Source of the DNA: an uncultured Desulfosarcina sp.
GTDB taxonomy: Bacteria; Desulfobacterota; Desulfobacteria; Desulfobacterales; Desulfosarcinaceae
Assembly (NCBI RefSeq): GCF_963668215.1
Contig: NZ_OY764190.1
Span: 5,270,001 to 5,334,000 of the forward strand
Direction: 5' to 3'
Length of the DNA stretch: 64,000 bases
Part shown: positions 26,901-34,551 of the stretch, in pieces
How the letters are laid out: the number at the start of each line of letters is the position of its first letter
Position numbering within the stretch: position 1 is the first letter of the stretch
Translations under genes and position numbers: made by a program
The notes under the pieces: generated by a model
Told to the model about the DNA's origin: nothing
The model's database searches: none
The model's input: only the letters and a program-made list of their open reading frames with translations

Positions 26901-28748
26901 ATTTTCCAGAACCGGTAATGTCCATAAAAATTCACCTACCATTATATTTGATGTTGGAAGACGATATCTACCCTTTCTTTGCCATGCTTCTGAAACATAT
27001 AAAATATTCTCAATATTTTCATTAATTGTTTCCGATTTTGTAGCTAAGATCTTCGCCTTATTAATTTTGCAAACATATCTATTGTTTTTCTTTTTTATAA
27101 CATCATCGTTCGATTTGCGAAATATTTCAATTGGAGAATCTTTATCAACTTTGATAAATGTATCAGGATTAATAAACAAACTCATAAACAGATCATGGGC
27201 TTCAATATTTCCTCCAAACCCAAGAAATTTTATCTTATTTTCAATAGTTAATACTGGCAATATTCGATGTTTATCACATAATGTGATAAAAAAATCACTA
27301 TTTACTGCATCAGGGTTACCTTTTAGAATATCATGGAACGCCTTTTCAGAATATGAAATCTGGTCTATTATTCCTTCTGGTACACCTATTAAAATACATC
27401 TTTTTCTAAATAATATATCTGCTTGTGTACTCAAAAAAAATACAACATCTTCATACTTCCAGTCATTACCATAAAAGTCGTAAACAACAAGTTGATTTAA
27501 ACCGAGGCAACTGAAACGTTCAGTGTTTTCGGAAATTTTTTTAAGACTATTCTTATCTAATCTATTAACACCTTTAAAAAAAGTAATAACAGGTATTATG
27601 TGGTTTTTCTCGAACAGTTCATTTGTAGGTGGAGTTGGAAAAATTTTGCATTGCTTTTCTTGGTCGATTGTTAGTGGAACTATTATTTGTATTTGAGTAC
27701 CTATTGTATTATCCACGTACTTTTTATATGTTGGAATAATTCCGATACGATCTGAATACCTATCTAATATCAGTGTATTTGGATCAAGATCATAAATCAT
27801 ATCCCATCCACCACTCAAAATTCTTAGTGCTCCTCCATACTTTGCTAAACTTCTTAATATGCGATGTAATGCGTGGATAGAACCAATTCTGTTTTCAGAT
27901 TTTTTATTTGTTCCTAATTCGTGCACTGAAAATGCAAGAACATTCTCTTCTATGTTTTCATCGTATTTAGTTTCAATTCCATATTTTAATGACACATTAT
28001 GGTATTCAGCGCACAATGAATGAGTTATGCCTACTCCTCGATCACCAATACATACTTCCAACGCATCTTTGGCTCTCCTTAAAGTTTTACGAAGTCTATT
28101 GTTAAAATATTTATAAGATTTTGAATCAACAATCCTTATACCTAAATAGCCTGCAGTAGCTAAATGTTGTTTAAAATTTACCTTAGCATGCTCTTCAACA
28201 TTTTTTACAAGTTGTAATCCGAAAAAACTTAAAAATTCACCATCACATATTAAAGGAAAGTTAATATATTCTTCAATTCCATCAATCCACTCTCTTATCG
28301 ATGAAATATCTACATATGCATTGGATTCGTTATGATTTGAATTTAGATAACTAGAGAACTCATTTGTACCCATTATTGGAAATACTTTTCTACCAATTTT
28401 GTATACTTCACCATTTTCTGGTAATGGCTCTCCATCACTCAATGAAAAAATTAAGAATCTTCCTTGTGGCTTTTCTTTAGTTGATGATGACAATACTTGA
28501 GTAAATCCTATAAATTTTAAAAATCCTCGCACTTGTTTATCATCTGGAAAAATTATTTTTACATATTTTTCATGATCTGTTAGAATTTCAATAATTATTA
28601 ACAATCTAATTGCGAACCACAATGAAGCCCTCTTCATATCCTTTAAATCAATTACAAATGGTTTAAGATGATTATTTTCAATTTTATTAGCTATCACTAA
28701 ATTCGCATTATGGTGTGTCTCATCTATTTTAAAATATAGTCCTGACAA
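23955..28748 (-). CDS. giant STAS-like/GHKL-ATPase/phosphoribosyltransferase-like protein of unknown function
   Basis: A 1597-residue protein starting at TTG 28748 (AGGAGA five bases upstream). Segments read by eye: a STAS-like start (about 25-105, FVIDLKDMKRASLWFAI); a GHKL ATPase (about 150-360) with N-box VKNVEEHA (Asn183), G1 box GDRGVGI (Asp236) and G2 region NRIGSIHALH...DNTIGTQIQI; a phosphoribosyltransferase-like segment (640-715) with IVSDLVREGHST; a second one (865-1050) with the stronger PRPP-loop motif LIIDDAIYSARTIE; a CxxC pair (Cys1058, Cys1061); a helical region (1070-1480); and a GHKL-like end (1485-1590) with GHGLGEMG but no DxGxG. It is coupled to the receiver-HD gene. I know of no named family with this architecture; no signal peptide or membrane segment is evident. 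Confidence 0.7.
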   Translation of the reverse strand: MSGLYFKIDETHHNANLVIANKIENNHLKPFVIDLKDMKRASLWFAIRLLIIIEILTDHEKYVKIIFPDDKQVRGFLKFIGFTQVLSSSTKEKPQGRFLIFSLSDGEPLPENGEVYKIGRKVFPIMGTNEFSSYLNSNHNESNAYVDISSIREWIDGIEEYINFPLICDGEFLSFFGLQLVKNVEEHAKVNFKQHLATAGYLGIRIVDSKSYKYFNNRLRKTLRRAKDALEVCIGDRGVGITHSLCAEYHNVSLKYGIETKYDENIEENVLAFSVHELGTNKKSENRIGSIHALHRILRSLAKYGGALRILSGGWDMIYDLDPNTLILDRYSDRIGIIPTYKKYVDNTIGTQIQIIVPLTIDQEKQCKIFPTPPTNELFEKNHIIPVITFFKGVNRLDKNSLKKISENTERFSCLGLNQLVVYDFYGNDWKYEDVVFFLSTQADILFRKRCILIGVPEGIIDQISYSEKAFHDILKGNPDAVNSDFFITLCDKHRILPVLTIENKIKFLGFGGNIEAHDLFMSLFINPDTFIKVDKDSPIEIFRKSNDDVIKKKNNRYVCKINKAKILATKSETINENIENILYVSEAWQRKGRYRLPTSNIMVGEFLWTLPVLENLTYNRQIGKWLSEGVYQKFNKGIPNEILMLCVTAPAEMVARSIAKELPDINVYIINLGHFGALDDEGLLTEELLKIPFFIVSDLVREGHSTEMVLKFHKMRCESEGIIKSENGEALGLLSFLHLIDVETDEKSISWIKKRKLIEYELDTFFLAKVKHSDRTATGEKYLIEPFSLKPFKYNNLKSNPSNNIILKEKLKLAEKENVLRFGHWVSGKHHFRVTTCIPKLIQNAIIGGKILRDIGEVCIDENLNHLLVPFHSNIRHIIPKLRQYIAIKIGRTLGSTYSVEARALTNSSFYIQPKQVSDLLYNKAKDVIKYIHYGSEGEPPRPISFLIIDDAIYSARTIETIIRALVRKIKKVYRDSDVPLCHPVVDKIVYYAIIDRKGRAKGTLYESIKEITLFDTNNIRSIKCIDYNDDLDFPKIKFKYHNWVALDMPALSKEDCIYCNEIAWLNYIKYNEKANLKYIADEIDKRLDEFKPYGIESPKFINSYKTRKFIEPFNILGRQYFTLEGALWEIHTRRNRGCPYEELISIITDIKNHDDVNLNLVKVEIYKIIFNDWKKFTANWAHKGLLFDVLKVEIEKGSYLLKKILPEVGKAYATPDIEGRKELEIILLYAVDCVCKIKEEDDLDGTKTDILLKSIELALLYIEHKFKEKKRSQNKIDLIREKIVSLIDNKNTNSTITLMACNELKRYLNNNSTHPFVPSLLFIMDHTVRAIRNEHKHLIPSLLSRFIKSKKVIIHHERENLSMIDIDYFGKMLIYFSNSLNICCQQDLTFQKEIQNDFTLLSKRCHNLSIELNDWKGWNYDNDKDERILLRLNMLSQIFPTKRSEIVDSLEKRLTTPIRITNKLKSRCSKISNLTLLVDKSVLESKAFIIVPSEDIIYSFFDNYIDLKAIKMTEKEKINVYINEKPQHIIFTFETSFRLSNKISGPEIGHGLGEMGTLPFVLYDINHEIVKPTKGYKFSISLRIWKGFISKGDAK

Positions 28749-29682
28749 TTTATTCTCCTAAGTTTACTATAAATATGATCTTCATTAATTCCTAAATCTT
28801 CTAAATATCATTCAAATATTTTTACATAGAAAGATTTTTAATATGAGCTATCAGTTTGCAAGCATAAGCTCGCACATCAAGCAGACAGTTTATCAGGGGA
28901 TGCTTGTCGATTTCGGTGTTGATGACCTGAATGACATCTGCATAGCTATCACTCCAACTGGATTTTTTTGCCCGATGGGGACTTCCTGCTCAGGGAACTC
29001 AAACAGGGCACCCTATAAGAAGCACCAAACTGCGCTTGGCGCACTAACGTATCTCTAAATAGCCGTTATAAAGTGCAGCGGAATATTTATTCAGTGGAAA
29101 GATGTCTTGCTGCAAAACAGGCCATTTTACGGCAAAAGTAAGCTCTTCTTTGATTATTTGATGTTATTAAAATTCTTGTATAACCCTCTGTTTAGTAAGT
29201 AGAATTAGATTTATCGACCTTTTCTTCTTTAGTCGCTACTGTTCCGCATTGGCTCACTTATTATTGAATTATCGAGTTTTCCACATAAGCAACGCTTTTC
29301 TGTTATAAGCAAACTCAGGTATTCCCGTGTTTACCATTTTAGGAACTATGACGGCCTTTACCCATTTATGAAGGTGACAGATTTTGCGTATTAGAACATT
29401 ATGTGCGAAAAGCGGAAAAAAAGCTGAAAGCCTTTTTACTTGTTTCGCCTGGCATATGTCTTTGACTTCAGGTAACGCCAATTCTGGATCAAGAATCTTG
29501 AAATGGAGGAGCGTTCCTAATCAACTTGATTTTGAGCAAAAGATCAAGAAAAAATCCAGGGAGGCCAGGCTGAAATGTAGGGTTAGATATTTACTGGCGG
29601 CATCTTGCCAAGGGGATAGGGGGTCAGATCTTAATTATTAATTATTCGAATAGCCTTATGCGCAATCCCACCTTCAACCAAT
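28749..29682. other. 934-bp region without a supported gene
   Basis: The first 100 bases are AT-rich and should hold the promoter of the two-gene operon. From about 28840 the composition returns toward normal. Fragmentary open frames on both strands (for example a minus-strand stretch reading SYADVIQVINTEIDKHPL near 28850-28960) look protein-like but are short, broken by stops and lack ribosome sites. They may be decayed gene fragments. No attachment-site repeat or integrase remnant was recognised. Confidence 0.4.
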
Positions 29683-29719
29683 AAAAAAGGGGTTGCAGTT
29701 TGATGACTGCAACCCCTTG
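29683..29719 (-). terminator. rho-independent terminator of tRNA-Arg
   Basis: On the minus strand AGGGGTTGCAGT pairs with ACTGCAACCCCT across a six-base loop and is followed directly by TTTTTT. It lies about nine bases beyond the tRNA 3' end, a classical placement. Confidence 0.9.
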
Positions 29720-29727
29720 AATGTTCT

Positions 29728-29803
<76 letters not shown>

Positions 29804-29926
29804 TAAAAAGTTGGACAGGTTCTTAAGCCAAAGCGGGAAACATGTCAATGAATTCTTTTCTGGTATCGGCGGCCAATCCCCAAATAGGTATTGAACAACA
29901 ATCGAAAACCCGCTAACTGCCAAAAG

Positions 29927-30391
29927 ATGGAACATTCTCACGAAACCTTCATGCAGATGGCCATCGATCAGGCCCTGGCCGCCGGACAAGAGGACGAGGT
30001 GCCGGTGGGCGCGGTGATCGTGGATGCCGACCAGCAGGTGCTCGCCAGCGACCACAACCGCACCATCGGAAACTGCGATCCATCGGCCCATGCGGAGATC
30101 AATGTACTGCGCGCCGCCGCCCTCCGCATTCAAAATTATCGTTTGTTAAGCACCACGCTCTATGTTACGGTTGAACCTTGTGCCATGTGCATGGGAGCCA
30201 TTGTCCATGCCCGTGTGAAAACACTGGTCTTCGGCGCATTCGACCCCAAATGGGGAGCCGCCGAAAGCCTTTACCAATTGGGCCAGGACTCCCGTACCAA
30301 CCATCGTGTCGAAATCATACATGGTATCTGTGAAGAGCGCTGCCGCTGCATCATCCAGGACTTTTTTCGAATGCGGCGCAAGCGCAACTGA
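29927..30391 (+). CDS. tadA: tRNA-specific adenosine deaminase TadA
   Basis: A 154-residue zinc deaminase. The catalytic motif HAE (His55, Glu57) and PCAMC (Cys85, Cys88) provide the zinc ligands and proton shuttle, and the family signature MCMGAIVHARV and FGAFDPKWGA follow. TadA converts adenosine-34 of tRNA-Arg(ACG) to inosine so it can read CGU, CGC and CGA. ATG 29927 is preferred because the protein then begins close to relatives; an in-frame TTG at 29891 would add 12 residues and neither has a strong ribosome site. The neighbouring divergent tRNA is its substrate. Confidence 0.95.
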   Translation: MEHSHETFMQMAIDQALAAGQEDEVPVGAVIVDADQQVLASDHNRTIGNCDPSAHAEINVLRAAALRIQNYRLLSTTLYVTVEPCAMCMGAIVHARVKTLVFGAFDPKWGAAESLYQLGQDSRTNHRVEIIHGICEERCRCIIQDFFRMRRKRN

Positions 30392-30454
30392 TTTGAACCG
30401 GAAACGCTGGTTTTTTGCCGGTTTGGGTTCACTTTTTCGATGAAGGAGCAGCAA

Positions 30455-31747
30455 GTGGCAAATATTGCAATTGTGGGGACCCAGTGGGGTGACGAAGGAA
30501 AAGGGAAAATCGTGGATCTGCTGGCGGCCGAAGCCGACGTGGTGGTGCGCTTCCAGGGAGGCAACAACGCCGGACACACCATGGTGGTCAACGGCGAGCA
30601 GTTCATCAGCCACCTGATTCCATCGGGAATTCTGCAAAAAAAAGTTTGCGTGATCGGCAACGGGGTCGTCGTGGACCCGGAAGTTCTGATCGGTGAGATC
30701 GACTATCTGGAATCCAAAGGCATCGCCGTCGGACCCGACATGCTGATGATCAGCGATCGGGCCCATGTGATCATGCCCTACCATAAACTGGTCGATCACG
30801 GCCGGGAAAAAATGAAGGGCGACAAGAAGATCGGCACCACCGGACGGGGAATCGGCCCGTCCTATGAAGACAAGGCCACCCGCCGCGGCGTTCGCTTCGT
30901 GGACCTTATCGACCCGCAATCCTTCAGGGAAAGGCTCGAATCCATCGTTCCGGATAAAAACTTTTACCTGGAAAAATTTCTGAGCACCGAAACGGTCGAC
31001 CTGGAAGCGATTGAAGCGCAGTACACCCGATTCGCCGAAAGGCTGCACCCCTACGTTTGCAACGTCTCCATCGCCCTGCAGAAAGCGATGCAATCCGGCC
31101 GGCAGATCCTGTTCGAAGGCGCCCAGGGCACCCACCTGGACATCGATCACGGCACCTACCCTTTCGTTACCTCTTCCAACACCGTTTCGGGCAACGCCTG
31201 CGCCGGCAGCGGTGTGGGACCCAAAGACATCAGCGGCGTGGTCGGCATCGTCAAGGCCTATACCACCCGCGTGGGCGCCGGTCCTTTTCCGTCGGAACTG
31301 TTCGACGAAATCGGAGACCGGATTCAAAAAACCGGTGCGGAGTTCGGCGCCACCACCGGCCGCCGCCGGCGCTGCGGCTGGCTGGACACGGTCATCCTCA
31401 ACAACGCGGTGCGGCTCAACGGGCTTACCGGCCTGGCCATCACCAAACTGGACGTTCTCGGTGAACTGGACGAACTGAAGATCTGTACCGCCTATGAACT
31501 GAACGGGCAGCAGATCGAAGAGGTTCCGGCCAACCTCAACCAACTGGCCGAATGCAAACCGATCTACGAAACCCTGCCGGGATGGAAGCAGGATATCCGC
31601 GGCATCCGCAACTACAACGATCTGCCCGAGGTGGCCCGCAGCTACCTGGCCCGTATCGAAGAATTGACGAACGTGCCGATCCAGATCGTCTCCGTGGGTC
31701 CCGGAAGAGAGGAAACCATTGTTCTGAACAGTCCTTTTGCCGGATAA
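30455..31747 (+). CDS. purA: adenylosuccinate synthetase
   Basis: A 430-residue enzyme joining IMP and aspartate with GTP to make adenylosuccinate, the first committed step to AMP. The N-terminal IVGTQWGDEGKGK is the GTP-binding loop; other family blocks are NNAGHT, IGTTGRGIGPSYEDKA and TTGRRRRCGW. The start is set at GTG 30455 because AAGGAG ends six bases before it and the protein then opens (V)ANIAIVG like its relatives; the ATG at 30440 lies ahead of that ribosome site and would add only five residues. It follows tadA by 63 bases. Confidence 0.97.
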   Translation: MANIAIVGTQWGDEGKGKIVDLLAAEADVVVRFQGGNNAGHTMVVNGEQFISHLIPSGILQKKVCVIGNGVVVDPEVLIGEIDYLESKGIAVGPDMLMISDRAHVIMPYHKLVDHGREKMKGDKKIGTTGRGIGPSYEDKATRRGVRFVDLIDPQSFRERLESIVPDKNFYLEKFLSTETVDLEAIEAQYTRFAERLHPYVCNVSIALQKAMQSGRQILFEGAQGTHLDIDHGTYPFVTSSNTVSGNACAGSGVGPKDISGVVGIVKAYTTRVGAGPFPSELFDEIGDRIQKTGAEFGATTGRRRRCGWLDTVILNNAVRLNGLTGLAITKLDVLGELDELKICTAYELNGQQIEEVPANLNQLAECKPIYETLPGWKQDIRGIRNYNDLPEVARSYLARIEELTNVPIQIVSVGPGREETIVLNSPFAG

Positions 31748-31814
31748 AAAATATAGTCCAAGAGGCCTCCATCTATTGACATTTATTATGCCATAACATA
31801 AAAGCACCCTCCAT

Positions 31815-31891
31815 CGGGACATGGCTCAGTCTGGTAGAGCACAGCGTTCGGGACGCTGGGGTCGCAGGTTCAAATCCTGCTGTCCCGACCA
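31815..31891 (+). tRNA. tRNA-Pro (anticodon CGG)
   Basis: Acceptor CGGGACA pairs with TGTCCCG, followed by A and an encoded CCA (31889-31891). D-arm GGCTCAGTCTGGTAGAGC; anticodon stem CAGCG/CGCTG around loop TTCGGGA gives CGG; T-arm GCAGGTTCAAATCCTGC. A terminator hairpin follows ten bases later. CGG decodes CCG codons. Confidence 0.95.
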
Positions 31892-31900
31892 TTAAAACAC

Positions 31901-31937
31901 AAAGGGGTTATGCAAGTACGCATAGGCCCCTTTTTAT
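31901..31937 (+). terminator. rho-independent terminator after tRNA-Pro
   Basis: AAAGGGGTTATGC pairs imperfectly with GCATAGGCCCCT across a short loop and runs into TTTTTATTT. The position immediately after the tRNA supports a termination role. Confidence 0.85.
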
Positions 31938-31958
31938 TTACGGTTTTTCTTCTCAAGG

Positions 31959-32043
31959 CGTTAGCCGCCGAGGCGAATGTAAGGGCGACCGGCCGGTCGC
32001 CTTTACTGCGACGACCGCCTTAAATCTGCGGCAAGCTAGACAA
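31959..32043 (-). repeat. 85-bp dispersed intergenic repeat, copy 2
   Basis: Reverse-oriented partner of 4751-4835, at about 86 percent identity counted by eye, with the central palindrome GGCGACCGGCCGGTCGCC unchanged. It lies between the tRNA-Pro terminator and the next gene, again in a purely intergenic place. Confidence 0.75.
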
Positions 32044-32089
32044 GCACCTACTTTAGGTTTTTACCAATCCCTGGTATGATAGCGTTGCT

Positions 32090-32842
32090 ATGCCGGAATG
32101 CACCCGACAATCAATATCCATCGTTGCCCCCGAAACCAACCGGCGTTGCCTTTCGTGCGGTGATGTTTTGCCGGGCCGACGCCGTCGCTATTGCAGCACA
32201 CAATGCCAGCAAACCCTGCTGGACTCCCTGAACCGGCGCACCGGTTTGCTCCAGGCCTTGAGCACCCGCTACGCCACCTTTCATTTTACGGATTTTGCCG
32301 TTATCATGGATCTTCTGTTATATGGCCGGGGGCAGATTCACAGCTATATGCTGCCTCGTTCTGCAGGCGGCAAGCCCGTGGAAGATTTCTGTCATCTGTC
32401 CAATCTGCTGGGCAATCTGTGGTGGGACGAAAAACATCGCACCCATAAACGCTATCTGGCCTCCAGGCAGGTATTGCAGCGGGCACGCAAGAGCAGCGAG
32501 CCCTTAAATTCCGTTTTGCCGTCTGTATTCGTCGTCCCTTCCGTCAAGGCCAGCAGCCTGGTTCGGTTGCAATTGGACTCGGGCGATCTCACTCCGGCCA
32601 ATCTGGAATCGAAAATCAAAAGCGCTTACCGGCGCCAGGCCATGAAACACCATCCCGATCTGGGTGGCAGTCGGGAAACGTTTCTCAAGATCCAGGATGC
32701 CTATGAGAAACTGACGCAATGGGCCAAACACCCAACCTTTATCCATCGAAAAGGCTTTCCCGACAAGTGGCTTTATGAAGGCGCCAGAAACCGCTGGATC
32801 AAACCCATCGTTCCGCGTAAAACCAAGACCGGATCATTTTGA
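32090..32842 (+). CDS. zinc-finger protein with a C-terminal J-domain
   Basis: A 250-residue protein with an unusual order: an N-terminal four-cysteine zinc finger (Cys20, Cys23, Cys35, Cys39 in RRCLSCGDVL...RYCSTQC), a middle part of unknown fold, and a J-domain near the C-terminus (about 160-212) with the HPD triplet at 188-190 in AMKHHPDLGG. J-domains stimulate DnaK ATPase, so this is probably a DnaK co-chaperone with a private substrate, but it lacks the Gly/Phe and substrate domains of DnaJ. It just precedes a sensor kinase gene. No strong ribosome site is seen at ATG 32090. Confidence 0.7.
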   Translation: MPECTRQSISIVAPETNRRCLSCGDVLPGRRRRYCSTQCQQTLLDSLNRRTGLLQALSTRYATFHFTDFAVIMDLLLYGRGQIHSYMLPRSAGGKPVEDFCHLSNLLGNLWWDEKHRTHKRYLASRQVLQRARKSSEPLNSVLPSVFVVPSVKASSLVRLQLDSGDLTPANLESKIKSAYRRQAMKHHPDLGGSRETFLKIQDAYEKLTQWAKHPTFIHRKGFPDKWLYEGARNRWIKPIVPRKTKTGSF

Positions 32843-32856
32843 CCGAGGAACCGCCC

Positions 32857-34356
32857 ATGAACAGCGCCGCGGATACCATGACCGCAAATGAGCAAAGAAA
32901 CTATCGCGACCTGGTGGAAAACCTGAACGATGTTGTTTACACCACCGATCGAAATGCGGTGGTGACCTATGTCAGCCCCAACATTGTCCGGTTATCCGGT
33001 TTCAAACCCGATGAGGTCGTCGGAAAAAATTTTGTCGAATTCGTCCATCCCGATGATCTGTCGGACAGAATGGATCAATTTGTGAAGATTCTCGATGGCT
33101 ATGAACAAGCCACGGAATACCGCTTTCTTATCAAAACGGGAGAGATTAAATGGGTACGGACAAGCACCCGCCCAATTATTAAAGACGGCCAGGTTACCGG
33201 CGTGCAGGGCATCCTGGTCGACATCACCGACCGCAAGGAAATCGAAGAAGCCCTCAGGCGCTCGGAGGAAAAATACCGGATTGTCGTCCAGCACGCCAAC
33301 GACGCCATATTTGTGCTCCAAGACCAGCGGATCAAGTTTATGAATCCCAGCGCATGCGAAATCCTGGGAGACGCCTGCAGCAACATTTCCGAGCGGTCAT
33401 TTCTCGAATTCGTTCATCCCGACGACCGTCCCATGATCCAGGACCGCTACAAACGGCGCATGCGCGGGGAGAAGCTGTCCAATCGCATCTACTTCAAGAT
33501 GAAGAATATAAACGGAGATTTTCGCGACATCGAACTCAATGCCCTGTTGATCGTATGGGAAGATCAACCCGCGATCCTGTGCTTCGGAAAGGACACCACC
33601 GTTCAAAAAATGACCGAGGCCCAACTGAGAAACTCCCAACGCATGGAGGCCCTGGGAACGCTGGCAGGAGGCATCGCACACAATTTCAACAACCTGCTGA
33701 TGGGCATCCATGGCAATGCATCGCTCTGCCGGATTAAACTGGACGACCCTTCTCCCGTGGACAAATACCTGGATAAAATCAACATACTGGTGGAAAGCGG
33801 AGCGAAACTGACCAAGCAGTTATTGCACTATGCCCGCGGCGGAGACTTTCAAGTCGGCAGGGTGAACCTGAATACGCTGGTCAAAGAGGTATCGGAAACG
33901 GTAACGGCAACGAAAAAGCGGATTCGCATCCAACTCACTTTATCCGAGACGATTCCGGATGTTAAAGCCGATAAAGGTCAGATCGAACAGGTTCTGATCA
34001 ACCTGGTGCTCAATGCCGCCGATGCCATGCCGGAAGGCGGAGATGTCTCTATCGAAACCACCAGCGTCGAAGGCCGCGAAATCAACAAAATCGCCTCATT
34101 GTCCGATGAGCAAACCTATGTCCGGCTGACCGTGTCCGACAGCGGGCACGGAATACCCGTGGAGATTCAGGACCGCATCTTTGAACCCTTTTTTACCACC
34201 AAGGGGTTGGAACGCGGAACCGGCCTGGGTTTGTCCACCGCCTATGGCATCGTGAGAAACCACAACGGAGAAATTACGGTTGAATCCGAAATCGACAAGG
34301 GGGCTGTATTTTCCGTGTATCTGCCGGCTGTCGCAGAAAACGCTGCCCAACGGTGA
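32857..34356 (+). CDS. PAS-PAS sensor histidine kinase
   Basis: A 499-residue soluble kinase. PAS 1 (about 15-125, VENLNDVVYTTDRNAVV) and PAS 2 (about 140-250, QHANDAIFVLQDQR) are followed by the phospho-acceptor helix GTLAGGIAHNFNN (His275) and a HATPase domain with VLNAADAMPEGG (N-box), VSDSGHGIP (G1), FFTTKGLERGTGLGLS (F and G2). It has no membrane segment, so it senses a cytoplasmic signal such as redox state or a metabolite. ATG 32857 is chosen for its GAGGAA ribosome site. No response regulator gene is adjacent, so the partner is unknown. The last codon touches a MITE-like hairpin. Confidence 0.92.
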   Translation: MNSAADTMTANEQRNYRDLVENLNDVVYTTDRNAVVTYVSPNIVRLSGFKPDEVVGKNFVEFVHPDDLSDRMDQFVKILDGYEQATEYRFLIKTGEIKWVRTSTRPIIKDGQVTGVQGILVDITDRKEIEEALRRSEEKYRIVVQHANDAIFVLQDQRIKFMNPSACEILGDACSNISERSFLEFVHPDDRPMIQDRYKRRMRGEKLSNRIYFKMKNINGDFRDIELNALLIVWEDQPAILCFGKDTTVQKMTEAQLRNSQRMEALGTLAGGIAHNFNNLLMGIHGNASLCRIKLDDPSPVDKYLDKINILVESGAKLTKQLLHYARGGDFQVGRVNLNTLVKEVSETVTATKKRIRIQLTLSETIPDVKADKGQIEQVLINLVLNAADAMPEGGDVSIETTSVEGREINKIASLSDEQTYVRLTVSDSGHGIPVEIQDRIFEPFFTTKGLERGTGLGLSTAYGIVRNHNGEITVESEIDKGAVFSVYLPAVAENAAQR

Positions 34357-34479
34357 CGACTTCGTAAGAAGCCCGATATCGGCGTTACGCTTCGTCCCTC
34401 GTCAGTGCGGAGTACGTTTGGGTACGCCTCCTTCCTCGTGACTCGCAAGCCTTGATCTCGGGCTTCTTACAAAGTCGTC
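34355..34479. repeat. MITE-like long inverted repeat, 125 bp
   Basis: The left end GACGACTTCGTAAGAAGCCC is matched by the inverted right end, read on the other strand as GACGACTTTGTAAGAAGCCC, with about 75 bases between that contain a smaller GTACG/CGTACC hairpin. It begins at the kinase stop codon and carries no gene. It could fold into a long stem in RNA and act as a terminator for the kinase gene, or be a miniature transposable element. Confidence 0.7.
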
Positions 34480-34551
34480 TGCCAGGCGATTTTTATATTT
34501 CATCGAATGGAGGCCATTGGTAAGCAGTGGCGTCACCCACAGGAGGATCAA

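Noticed and set aside
28843..29058. 71-codon plus-strand frame in the gap after the AT-rich operon
   Set aside because: No ribosome site, no family likeness, and an equally protein-like frame exists on the other strand; probably chance or decayed sequence.
29269..29640. Overlapping short frames on both strands before the tRNA-Arg terminator
   Set aside because: Neither strand has a ribosome site or recognisable motif; left unannotated.
30146..31822. 558-codon minus-strand open frame opposite purA and tadA
   Set aside because: It covers two unambiguous enzymes in antisense and arises from GC-rich codon structure.
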